Shown here: positions 1-6,855 of the stretch, in pieces | How the letters are laid out: the number at the start of each line of letters is the position of its first letter | How positions within the stretch are numbered: the first letter of the stretch is position 1 | Source: an uncultured Bacteroidales bacterium | Lineage (GTDB): Bacteria; Bacteroidota; Bacteroidia; Bacteroidales; Muribaculaceae | NCBI GenBank assembly: GCA_900554845.1 | Contig: USIY01000032.1 | Span: forward strand, 1-14,807 | DNA: 14,807 bases | Direction: 5' to 3' | Notes under the pieces: model-generated | The model's database searches: none | What the model saw: only the letters and a program-made list of their open reading frames with translations | Told to the model about the DNA's origin: nothing | Translations under genes and position numbers: made by a program

Positions 1-130
1 CCTCAAGCAGATCCGCGCGTGTGCCTTCTTCCACTACCTCCAGATCATTTCCGGAAGCATTGACCGCATTCTCGATAGCCGTTACAGCCGCCGGAGCGAA
101 AGGTTTCTCTGTAAATACCAGTATTTTCAT
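1..130 (-). CDS. serA: D-3-phosphoglycerate dehydrogenase, N-terminal fragment (cut by window edge)
   Basis: Only the first 43 codons are in the window, starting at ATG 128-130 and running off the left edge without a stop. The product begins MKILVFTEKPFAPAAV and continues with an alternating hydrophobic, helix-rich pattern. This resembles the N-terminal substrate-binding half of Bacteroidales phosphoglycerate dehydrogenases, which oxidise 3-phosphoglycerate to 3-phosphohydroxypyruvate as the first step of serine synthesis. No NAD-binding or catalytic residues are visible because that part lies outside the window. The call leans on context: it follows serC by 29 bases on the same strand, and serC-serA pairs are common in this order. 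Another 2-hydroxyacid dehydrogenase cannot be excluded from this fragment. Confidence 0.75.
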   Translation of the reverse strand, partial: MKILVFTEKPFAPAAVTAIENAVNASGNDLEVVEEGTRADLLE

Positions 131-159
131 AGTGTAAATCTTCAATCGTTACGGAATCA

Positions 160-1227
160 TCAATGTTTTTCCTCGAATTCCTTCATGCAGTCAACCAGCG
201 CGACTACGCTGTTCTTAGGAAGGGCGTTGTAGAGAGAAGCGCGGAAGCCACCTACCGAACGGTGTCCCTTGATTCCGACCATTCCCTTGCTCGTCGCGAA
301 ATCAAGGAACTCCTTCTCCAGTTCAGCATAATTGGGATTCATGACGAAGCATACGTTCATGATCGAACGGTCTTCTTCGGCGACTGTGCCCATGAACAGT
401 TTGTTGCGGTCGATCTCGTCATAGAGAATCTTAGCCTTCTCTATATCGCGTTTCTCCATTTCAGCTACACCGCCTTGCTCCTTGTAGTAGCGCAATGTCA
501 TGAGAGCGGAATAGATGGGGAGTACAGGAGGAGTATTGAACATCGATCCTTTCTTGATGTGAGTGCGATAGTCCAGCATAGTGGGTATGACGCGGTTCAC
601 CTTTCCGAGGGCCGATTCCTTGACGATGGCGATTGTAACGCCAGAGGGTGCGAGATTCTTTTGTGCACCGGCATATATGATGTCATATTTGCTGGCGTCA
701 AAAAGACGGGAGAAGATGTCGGACGACATGTCGCAGACCATGGGCACAGGACTGTCGGGATCCTTGCGGATTTCCGTTCCATAGATGGTGTTGTTGCTGG
801 TATAGTGGAAATAATCCGCGTCTTCGGGAATTTTATAATCCTTGGGTATGTAGTTGAACTTGGTATCCTCGCTGCTGGCCACTACGTCGACTTCGCCGAA
901 AATTTTGGCCTCCTTTATTGCATTGGTTGCCCAGGTGCCTGTGTTCAGATAAGCCGCTTTCTTATTGAGCAAGTTGAAAGGAACCATACAGAACTGCATG
1001 CTTGCACCTCCGCCCAGGAACAGTACATGATAGCCCTCGGGGAGCTGGAGCAGCTCTTTCGTCAAGGCTACAGCCTCATCGACTACAGCCTGAAACTCTT
1101 TGCTGCGGTGTGAAACCTCAAGCAGAGAGAGGCCAGTGTCGGCGAAATTCAGCACGGCGTCCGCCGTCTTCTGGATGGTGTACGGTGTCAGGATACTCGG
1201 TCCTGCATAAAAGTTGTGTTTTTTCAT
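160..1227 (-). CDS. serC: Phosphoserine aminotransferase
   Basis: This cytosolic PLP enzyme transfers the amino group of glutamate to 3-phosphohydroxypyruvate to give phosphoserine; family members also act on the pyridoxal-synthesis intermediate 3-hydroxy-4-phosphohydroxybutanoate-derived ketoacid. The 355-residue length is normal for class V SerC. Visible landmarks are the N-terminal NFYAGPS motif (residues 5-11), the phosphate-binding GGGASMQF (72-79), SNNTIYGTE (144-152), the PLP-contacting D166 in CDMSSD, and the Schiff-base lysine K190 in AGAQKN. The C-terminal GIKGHRSVGGFRASLYNA segment carries the phosphate-binding His-Arg pair. The ATG at 1225-1227 is the only sensible start. serA follows 29 bases downstream, so the two are probably one serine operon, driven by the promoter at 1308-1338. 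Confidence 0.97.
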   Translation of the reverse strand: MKKHNFYAGPSILTPYTIQKTADAVLNFADTGLSLLEVSHRSKEFQAVVDEAVALTKELLQLPEGYHVLFLGGGASMQFCMVPFNLLNKKAAYLNTGTWATNAIKEAKIFGEVDVVASSEDTKFNYIPKDYKIPEDADYFHYTSNNTIYGTEIRKDPDSPVPMVCDMSSDIFSRLFDASKYDIIYAGAQKNLAPSGVTIAIVKESALGKVNRVIPTMLDYRTHIKKGSMFNTPPVLPIYSALMTLRYYKEQGGVAEMEKRDIEKAKILYDEIDRNKLFMGTVAEEDRSIMNVCFVMNPNYAELEKEFLDFATSKGMVGIKGHRSVGGFRASLYNALPKNSVVALVDCMKEFEEKH

Positions 1228-1264
1228 GACTACAACTGATTTTAGGGTTGAAGTTCTTTTTGTT

Positions 1265-1292
1265 GAAGATGAATTGTTGTGAATTCATCTTC
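1265..1292. repeat. Perfect 11-bp inverted repeat in the serC leader
   Basis: The plus-strand arms GAAGATGAATT (1265-1275) and AATTCATCTTC (1282-1292) are exact reverse complements separated by 6 bases. The repeat starts about 9 bases downstream of the transcription start predicted from the serC promoter and ends 37 bases before the serC ATG. In the RNA it would form a stable hairpin, but no U-run follows in the serC direction, so it is not an intrinsic terminator. It could be a repressor operator, an mRNA-stabilising 5' stem-loop or a translational control element; the sequence alone does not decide. Confidence 0.7.
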
Positions 1293-1307
1293 CTTGTCTA
1301 TCAACTG

Positions 1308-1338
1308 CAAATATAGTTCAAATATTCAACTTTACAAA
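1308..1338 (-). promoter_or_regulatory. Sigma-ABfr-type promoter of serC
   Basis: On the minus strand a -33 TTTG (1335-1338) is followed by exactly 19 bases and a -7 TATATTTG (1308-1315). This is a full match to the Bacteroidetes housekeeping consensus TTTG-N19-TAnnTTTG. The predicted transcription start is near 1301, leaving a leader of about 75 bases before serC. The -33 element lies within the A/T-rich tail of the terminator of the upstream M13 peptidase gene. Confidence 0.8.
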
Positions 1339-1370
1339 ATAAAAAACCGCAGTCGGATCTCGGCTGCGGT
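1336..1370 (-). terminator. Rho-independent terminator after the M13 peptidase gene
   Basis: Read on the minus strand, ACCGCAG (1364-1370) and CTGCGGT (1346-1352) form a perfect 7-bp GC-rich stem around an 11-base loop, followed directly by a T-run (complement of 1341-1346, then more T-rich sequence to 1336). It begins 22 bases after the peptidase stop codon. It separates the ftsY-to-peptidase run from serC. Confidence 0.88.
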
Positions 1371-1392
1371 CATATTATTGTGAAAAAGGATT

Positions 1393-3432
1393 TTACCAGA
1401 TGATGATTCGTTCTTCTGCGGGACGGAACATCTTGTCGCCGGACTTGATGTTGAATGCCTTGAAGAACGGCTCAAGGTTGCGCAGAGCGACATTCACACG
1501 ATTGACACCCAGAGAGTGGGGATCTGCCACCGTCAGGTTACGCGCTTCTTCGTCACGTATATTCTGGGCCCAAAGGTTTGCGTAATTCATGTAGAATACC
1601 TGCTCGGGATCAAAACCGTCGATTTTCGCTTCGGGTGCAGTAACGTCCACACCTTTCTTTTTCTGGCTGTCGAGCCATGCCGTATGGGCTATGCGCAGGC
1701 CGCCGTGATCGGCGATGTTCTCGCCAAGGGTGTATTCACCGTTGGCCTTAAGGTCCGGGAAAATCTGAACAGAGCTGTATTGCTCTACAAGTCCTTGGGT
1801 GAGTTCTTTGAATTTGGAGGCGTCCTCAGGAGTCCACCAGTTCACCATGTTGCCCTCATAATCGAAGTTGCATCCCTGGTCGTCGAATCCATGGGTCAAT
1901 TCATGACCGATCACTACGCCGATACCGCCGTAATTTTCGGCGTCGCTTGAATTAGGATCGAAGAATGGAGCCTGCAGAATACCTGCGGGGAATACGATTT
2001 CGTTGGCCAGAGGATTGTAATAGGCATTGATGGTCTGAGGTGTCATGCCCCATTCCGTCTTGTCGACGGGCTTGCCCCATTTTTCCAAATAGCGGTCCTG
2101 CGCCCACATCTGCGCGTTGTGCATGTTCTCGAAATAAGACAGCGAAGGATCGATCTCGAGCAGAGAGTAGTCTTTCCATTTGTCGGGATAGCCGATTTTT
2201 ACAGTGATGTTGTTCAATTTCTTCATGGCCTGAACCTTAGTGTCGTCGGACATCCATGACAGATTGATTATGTGCTTGCCGAGGGCAGTACGCAGATTCT
2301 CCACGAGATTCTTCATATACTCCTTTGAGCTTTCAGGGAAGTATTTCTCAACATAAAGTTCGCCGATACCTTCGCCCATCACGCCTTCGACGGCGCCGAG
2401 AGCCTTCTTCCAACGGGGACGCTGCTGCTGAACGCCACTCATAACCTTGTTGAACTCGAAGCTTGCGTCAGCAAAGTCATCGCTCAGTTTGTTGGAGGCA
2501 CCGCTAACAATCTCCCAGATATAATAATCTTTCTTCTCACGGTCGGTCAACGATTTGAGCAGATTGTCGCCCTGCTTGACAGTATTTATTTCAGTTACAA
2601 TAACTGTCTCCGGAGCCTTGATCTTCATGGTTTCCTCGAACCAACGGTCCCATGGAATGTTGGGATACATCTCCTTTACCTGCGCCAGTGTACGCACATT
2701 GTACATAGCGGGGATATTACGGCTTTCTTCGCGAGTCCAGGTTGAGTCAGCGAGAAGAGTCTCGATCTTTATGACATTCTTGGCGATTCGCTTCGCATCC
2801 TTATTGCTGTATCCGGCAAGTTTCATGTCTGTCTGTATCAGCTTGTCGTAGGCATTAAGAATCGCCTGATTCTTCTTATCCTTTTTCAGATAATAATCGC
2901 GGTCGCCGAGACCGAGTCCCGCAGAACCTACATACATGGCATAAACTTTGCTGTTTCCCAAATCTTCCTGCGGACCTGTTGAGAAGAACGGAGAACCGTA
3001 GTTCCTGTGCATCCATATCAGAAGGTCTTCCATATCTGCTGGCGCGGCGCCTTCGATTTTTGCGAGGAGAGGTTTGATGGGAGCGGCTCCTTCACGATTA
3101 CGACGCACAGAATCCATAGCCAGTTCGTAAATATTGGCTATTTTGTAGGCATTTGTGCCTTTGGCAGGATTGGTGGCGGCCAGACCCATTACAAGGCGCT
3201 GAACGCGGTTGTTGCTTGAGTCGTTCAGAATGTTGAACTGACCGTAACGGCTGTATTCAGGGGTGAGGGGATGATCCTCCATCCATGTTGTGTTCACATA
3301 GCCGTAGAAATCCTCCTTTGGCGAGATGCTTTCATTCAATCCCTTGCCATTGAGACTTTTCAGATGCTCTTGAGCGTTGGCTGTCATCGCCACGGCTCCG
3401 AGAGCAAGGCAGAATAAGGCTGCTTTGTTCAT
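1393..3432 (-). CDS. Secreted M13-family zinc endopeptidase (neprilysin/PepO type)
   Basis: This is a zinc metallo-endopeptidase that in this family cuts short peptides, probably in the periplasm. A signal peptide of about 20 residues (Lys3, hydrophobic core 5-17, cleavage near ANA-Q at 20/21) is visible. The 679-residue length suits mature M13 enzymes, with the Peptidase_M13_N region at about 40-420 and the catalytic Peptidase_M13 region at about 470-679. Key motifs are substrate-binding NAYYNP (469-474), the zinc motif HELTH (510-514, catalytic E511), and GENIAD (570-575), which supplies the third zinc ligand E571 and D575. The C-terminus ends in Trp, as usual in the family. The gene starts 18 bases after the isochorismate synthase stop and ends at a strong terminator. 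A TAAATTTG -7-like box (3460-3467) lies just upstream but has no matching -33 TTTG, so read-through from ftsY is more likely. The physiological substrate cannot be predicted. Confidence 0.95.
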   Translation of the reverse strand: MNKAALFCLALGAVAMTANAQEHLKSLNGKGLNESISPKEDFYGYVNTTWMEDHPLTPEYSRYGQFNILNDSSNNRVQRLVMGLAATNPAKGTNAYKIANIYELAMDSVRRNREGAAPIKPLLAKIEGAAPADMEDLLIWMHRNYGSPFFSTGPQEDLGNSKVYAMYVGSAGLGLGDRDYYLKKDKKNQAILNAYDKLIQTDMKLAGYSNKDAKRIAKNVIKIETLLADSTWTREESRNIPAMYNVRTLAQVKEMYPNIPWDRWFEETMKIKAPETVIVTEINTVKQGDNLLKSLTDREKKDYYIWEIVSGASNKLSDDFADASFEFNKVMSGVQQQRPRWKKALGAVEGVMGEGIGELYVEKYFPESSKEYMKNLVENLRTALGKHIINLSWMSDDTKVQAMKKLNNITVKIGYPDKWKDYSLLEIDPSLSYFENMHNAQMWAQDRYLEKWGKPVDKTEWGMTPQTINAYYNPLANEIVFPAGILQAPFFDPNSSDAENYGGIGVVIGHELTHGFDDQGCNFDYEGNMVNWWTPEDASKFKELTQGLVEQYSSVQIFPDLKANGEYTLGENIADHGGLRIAHTAWLDSQKKKGVDVTAPEAKIDGFDPEQVFYMNYANLWAQNIRDEEARNLTVADPHSLGVNRVNVALRNLEPFFKAFNIKSGDKMFRPAEERIIIW

Positions 3433-3450
3433 GTTGATATTATTTGGTTG

Positions 3451-4437
3451 TTATATAATCAAATTTAACAATGTGGATAATTTCGCTTCTGTTTCCTCCC
3501 ATTCCGAATCGGGGTCTGAATCCGGCATTATGCCTCCTCCGGCAAACAAGCATGTGCTGTCCCGATATACTTTTGCACAGCGAAGGATCACATATAGATT
3601 GAAATTTTTGTTATCGGTCCATGGCCCGCAATAGCCTCCATAGAATCCACGACTGAAGTCTTCATTTTGACTGATGACTCGGAGCGCGGTGTCCCGAGGC
3701 ATTCCACATAATGCGGAAGTAGGAGACAAGGAATCAATAAGCGACAGAAGGTCGATATCGTCAGTATGCGGGCAATGAATATCGGTCCTAAGATGCTCTA
3801 CGGGACCGGCGGCAACAACATTGGGCCCAAAAGTTTCAGCTTTACATCCCTTGCCGGCAAGACACTGTAAGATAAACTCAGTCACTACAGCTTGCTCGTC
3901 TATATTTTTCTTATCCCATTTGCCCGTTGAGCCGGTTCTGCGTGTGCCGGCCAATGCCATAGTCCTCAGATTACCTTGTTTATTTTCGAGGAGCACTTCA
4001 GGTGTAGCGCCTATCCATGAACCTGTTTCGGGCGTGGAAAAGAAAAATACGAAAGCATCCGGATATTTGTCACAAAGAATGTCAAACGCAACATCAATGT
4101 CGGGGGATCTGTCAATGACAACGCAACGCGCCGCGACAGCTTTTGTCAACGCGCCCGACTTTTCCGTCTCTACAATAGCCTCTATTTCCGCTTTATGCTG
4201 ATTGCGGCTTGTGGATGAATTCGGGATGGGGAATAATGTTCCGTGGCCATTGGCAAGAATCATTTCGTTCAAATCCGGCCCGCACACCGTTTCACTCGGG
4301 ATAAAATAACTTTGTGATCCAGGAATGAAAGGGGAGATCAAGAAACCATTGCCCAAGGGTGCCCTCAGACAATGATTTGAAAAGCCCGCGCAGTATTGCT
4401 TGGCTCCCGGCAAACGATATTTGAACGCATAACGCAT
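3451..4437 (-). CDS. menF: Isochorismate synthase (chorismate-utilising enzyme, MenF/EntC type)
   Basis: The product has the chorismate-binding fold and probably isomerises chorismate to isochorismate, entering menaquinone synthesis. Residues that fit the isochorismate synthase group are the lysine general base K99 in the SGALTKAVAAR segment, GATPE (143-147), the ALAGTRRTG loop (161-169), E214 in GPVEHL (a Mg ligand position), SALCGMP (241-247), GFYGGYCG (264-271), and the C-terminal AGGGI plus EWEETEAK (299-319) that holds the second Mg-binding glutamate. At 328 residues it is short for the family, with an abbreviated N-terminal half. It begins 5 bases after rimO, so it is almost certainly cotranscribed. 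No other men genes are in the window. A siderophore-type EntC role is an alternative but less likely here. The gene symbol rests on this inference. Confidence 0.88.
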   Translation of the reverse strand: MRYAFKYRLPGAKQYCAGFSNHCLRAPLGNGFLISPFIPGSQSYFIPSETVCGPDLNEMILANGHGTLFPIPNSSTSRNQHKAEIEAIVETEKSGALTKAVAARCVVIDRSPDIDVAFDILCDKYPDAFVFFFSTPETGSWIGATPEVLLENKQGNLRTMALAGTRRTGSTGKWDKKNIDEQAVVTEFILQCLAGKGCKAETFGPNVVAAGPVEHLRTDIHCPHTDDIDLLSLIDSLSPTSALCGMPRDTALRVISQNEDFSRGFYGGYCGPWTDNKNFNLYVILRCAKVYRDSTCLFAGGGIMPDSDPDSEWEETEAKLSTLLNLII

Positions 4438-4442
4438 GACGA

Positions 4443-5750
4443 TTATTTAATTTGTCTGGCCTCGAAATCAAAAGGATATGCATTGGTAATCTCGGCTTCG
4501 ATGAAGTCTCCGATTTCTGCATCACAATTTTTGACGGTATATGTCATGTCGACTTCCGGACTGTCCCATTGGGAACGACAGACAGCGGTATCTCCATTTT
4601 TTTCATCCACAAGAAGGCGAACGTGCTGTCCTATCATCTGTGACGTCAGATCTTCGCTTATTTCTTCCTGCAGAGCCATCAGTCGGCCAAGTCGATCTTC
4701 TTTGACATCTGCAGGCACGTCATCAGTATATTCTTTCTGAGCATAGGTGTCTTCTTCCTCGCTGTAGGCAAAGGCACCCATACGGTCGAATTTCTCATTC
4801 TTGACAAATTCCATCAATTCCTGGAAATCCTCTTCAGTTTCACCCGGGAATCCCACCATCAACGTCGTTCTTATTTTTATGCCGGGAATACGTCTGCGAA
4901 TTTCGGAAAGCAGTTTTATGGTGCCTTCTTTGTTGATGTGACGACGCATCCTGGCAAGTTGAGTGTCAGAAATATGCTGAAGAGCAATATCTATGTATTT
5001 GCATACATTTTCATGCTTGGCCATGACATCAAGAATGTCCATCGGGAAGTCGGCAGGATATGCGTAATGCAGGCGAATCCACTCCACTCCCGGGATTTCG
5101 GCAATAGCATCGATGAGTGCCGCGAGCTTGTGCGTGCCGTATAAATCCATGCCATATGAGGAAAGATCCTGTGCGATGACATTGAATTCCTTTACACCCT
5201 TGGAGGTAAGGTCACTCACTTCTTCAACTATTTCTTCAATTGGACGGGAAGTATGACGGCCGGTGATAAGGGGAATTGCGCAAAAGGCGCAGAATCTATT
5301 GCAGCCTTCCGAAATTTTAAGATATGCACTGTGCGGAGGGGTGGTCAGAGTACGCTCCCAACTTTTTGGTTTTGGGTTTTTGCTGAGATCAGGCAATGAA
5401 TCTATGAATCCCGTCCAGTCGAATTTCCCGTACCACTTGTCAATCTCGGGCATCTCGGAGGGAAGTGAATCGCGGTAACGTTCCGACAGACATCCCATTA
5501 CGGCGATGTTTCCTATTTTACCTTCCTTTTTCAACATGCCAAGTTCGAGGAGCATCATCACGGATTCTTCTTTGGCGTCGCCAATGAACCCGCAGGTGTT
5601 GACTATAACGTATTCTCCGTCGGGAGAGTCCGGATTATGTTCCACCTGATATCCCTTTTTCTCTAGACGACGAATGAGCCTCTCCGAATCAATAAGATTC
5701 TTGGAGCAACCCATTGAGATGATATCGACCTTATTCCTTTTAAAACTCAT
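4443..5750 (-). CDS. rimO: Ribosomal protein S12 methylthiotransferase RimO
   Basis: This radical-SAM enzyme adds a methylthio group to the conserved aspartate of ribosomal protein S12. The order of domains is standard: an N-terminal UPF0004 domain with cluster cysteines C15 (in GCSKNLIDSE), C53 and C87; a radical-SAM core with C150, C154 and C157 (CNRFCAFC); and a C-terminal TRAM domain at about 372-435. The GCSKNLIDSE signature points to RimO rather than MiaB, and 435 residues is typical. The ATG at 5748-5750 overlaps the ftsY stop in an ATGA arrangement, which suggests translational coupling. The isochorismate synthase gene follows 5 bases downstream. Confidence 0.96.
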   Translation of the reverse strand: MSFKRNKVDIISMGCSKNLIDSERLIRRLEKKGYQVEHNPDSPDGEYVIVNTCGFIGDAKEESVMMLLELGMLKKEGKIGNIAVMGCLSERYRDSLPSEMPEIDKWYGKFDWTGFIDSLPDLSKNPKPKSWERTLTTPPHSAYLKISEGCNRFCAFCAIPLITGRHTSRPIEEIVEEVSDLTSKGVKEFNVIAQDLSSYGMDLYGTHKLAALIDAIAEIPGVEWIRLHYAYPADFPMDILDVMAKHENVCKYIDIALQHISDTQLARMRRHINKEGTIKLLSEIRRRIPGIKIRTTLMVGFPGETEEDFQELMEFVKNEKFDRMGAFAYSEEEDTYAQKEYTDDVPADVKEDRLGRLMALQEEISEDLTSQMIGQHVRLLVDEKNGDTAVCRSQWDSPEVDMTYTVKNCDAEIGDFIEAEITNAYPFDFEARQIK

Positions 5751-6739
5751 ATTGCGTCACCGAACAACGAACGGACAAATTCATCAGGATGGAAAATCTG
5801 CAGATCCTCCATTTTTTCGCCAAGTCCGATATACTTGACGGGGATCTTGAACTGATGGCTGATACCGATCACTACACCTCCCTTGGAGGTGCCGTCAAGT
5901 TTGGTGATTGCCAATGTGTTCACATCGGTTGCGGCAACGAATTGCTTGGCTTGCTCAAAAGCATTCTGTCCTGTGGAGCCGTCAAGAACAAGCAGAATTT
6001 CCTGAGGTGCGTCAGGCACCACTTTCTTCATCGTGTTCTTGATTTTTGTAAGCTCGTTCATCAGTCCGATCTTGTTGTGAAGACGGCCAGCTGTGTCGAT
6101 TATCACGACGTCGGCGTTATGGGCTTTTGCATAGCTGACAGTGTCGAATGCCACTGCAGCGGGGTCACTGCCCATCTTCTGTTTAATTACCGGAACTCCT
6201 ACACGCTGTCCCCATATGTCGAGTTGGTCGATGGCCGCAGCCCGGAATGTATCCGCGGCTCCAAGCACTACATTATAACCCGCTGTTTTATATTGATAGG
6301 CAAGCTTGCCGATAGTTGTGGTTTTCCCGACTCCGTTCACGCCAACAACCATTATAACATAAGGTCCGTCGGTAGTGGCGGGAATTTCAAAATCCTCCAG
6401 TTCCTGGCCATTGTCCGGTTTTATAAGCATCTGGCCGATCTCGTCGGTAAGAAGTTTCCTAAGTTCATCACTTCCTACGTATTTGTCCTGTGCGACGCGT
6501 TTCTGAAGACGGTCTATGATTTCAAGAGTGGTGTCAGTGCCTACGTCACTTGTGACGAATGCCTCCTCAAGATTGTCAAGGACCTCATCGTCCACGCTGC
6601 TTTTGCCAGCTATGGCATGTGAGATCTTGTTCCAGACACTCTGTTTGGTTTTGTTAAGACCGTTGTCCAGAGTCTCTTTCTCTTGCCGGACTTGATCCTT
6701 GTCTTTCTTTTTTCGTGAGAAAAAATCTTTAAATCCCAT
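5747..6739 (-). CDS. ftsY: Signal recognition particle receptor FtsY
   Basis: FtsY is the SRP receptor GTPase that docks ribosome-SRP complexes at the inner membrane for co-translational insertion. From the chosen ATG it has 330 residues. A short basic N-terminus (FFSRKKKDKD) replaces the long acidic A-domain of Escherichia coli, as is usual in Bacteroidales. It is followed by the helical N domain (about 20-110) and the G domain with GVNGVGKTT (P-loop, 133-141), DTAGR (215-219), TKLDG (279-283) and the closing GLGE (305-308). An in-frame TTG at 6755-6757 would add six residues, but the ATG at 6737-6739 gives the family-typical MGFKDFF start and is preferred. A consensus promoter lies upstream, and the rimO start codon overlaps the stop. 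Confidence 0.97.
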   Translation of the reverse strand: MGFKDFFSRKKKDKDQVRQEKETLDNGLNKTKQSVWNKISHAIAGKSSVDDEVLDNLEEAFVTSDVGTDTTLEIIDRLQKRVAQDKYVGSDELRKLLTDEIGQMLIKPDNGQELEDFEIPATTDGPYVIMVVGVNGVGKTTTIGKLAYQYKTAGYNVVLGAADTFRAAAIDQLDIWGQRVGVPVIKQKMGSDPAAVAFDTVSYAKAHNADVVIIDTAGRLHNKIGLMNELTKIKNTMKKVVPDAPQEILLVLDGSTGQNAFEQAKQFVAATDVNTLAITKLDGTSKGGVVIGISHQFKIPVKYIGLGEKMEDLQIFHPDEFVRSLFGDAI

Positions 6740-6777
6740 AAATATTCCGTTTATCAAGGGAAAACCTTGTCAATCTG

Positions 6778-6808
6778 CAAAATTAATCAAAATCGGCCAT
6801 ATTACAAA
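6778..6808 (-). promoter_or_regulatory. Sigma-ABfr-type promoter of ftsY
   Basis: The minus strand shows -33 TTTG (6805-6808), a spacer of exactly 19 bases, and -7 TAATTTTG (6778-6785), a full match to TTTG-N19-TAnnTTTG. The start of transcription would be near 6771, giving a leader of roughly 30 bases. The 10-mer GCCGATTTTG occurs twice on the minus strand, 17 bases apart. One copy ends in the -33 box and the other lies in the spacer, a layout that could bind a regulator. I see no hairpin terminator for the upstream C1 peptidase gene between 6740 and 6855. Confidence 0.8.
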
Positions 6809-6855
6809 ATCGGCGCGGAGTCTCGTTATGAATTGTGAAAAGGTGCTCCAATCGG

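Noticed and set aside
163..1113. Long plus-strand open frame (316 codons) opposite serC
   Set aside because: It mirrors serC codon for codon on the other strand, has no recognisable domain or promoter, and serC has all catalytic motifs.
3460..3467. TAAATTTG as a -7 box for a separate M13 peptidase promoter
   Set aside because: No TTTG is present 17-20 bases upstream, and isolated -7-like octamers are common in A/T-rich sequence.
5789..6622. Long plus-strand open frame (277 codons) opposite ftsY
   Set aside because: It is a shadow of ftsY: cysteine- and histidine-rich low-sense composition, no start context, and the minus-strand gene is certain.
6740..6757. Six-residue N-terminal extension of FtsY from a TTG codon
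   Set aside because: The ATG at 6737-6739 yields the family-typical MGFKDFF start and sits at a better distance from the predicted transcription start.
6759..6773. Short CAAGG/CCTTG stem as a terminator between the C1 peptidase gene and ftsY
   Set aside because: It has only 5 bp, no U-run, and lies in the ftsY leader next to its start codon.
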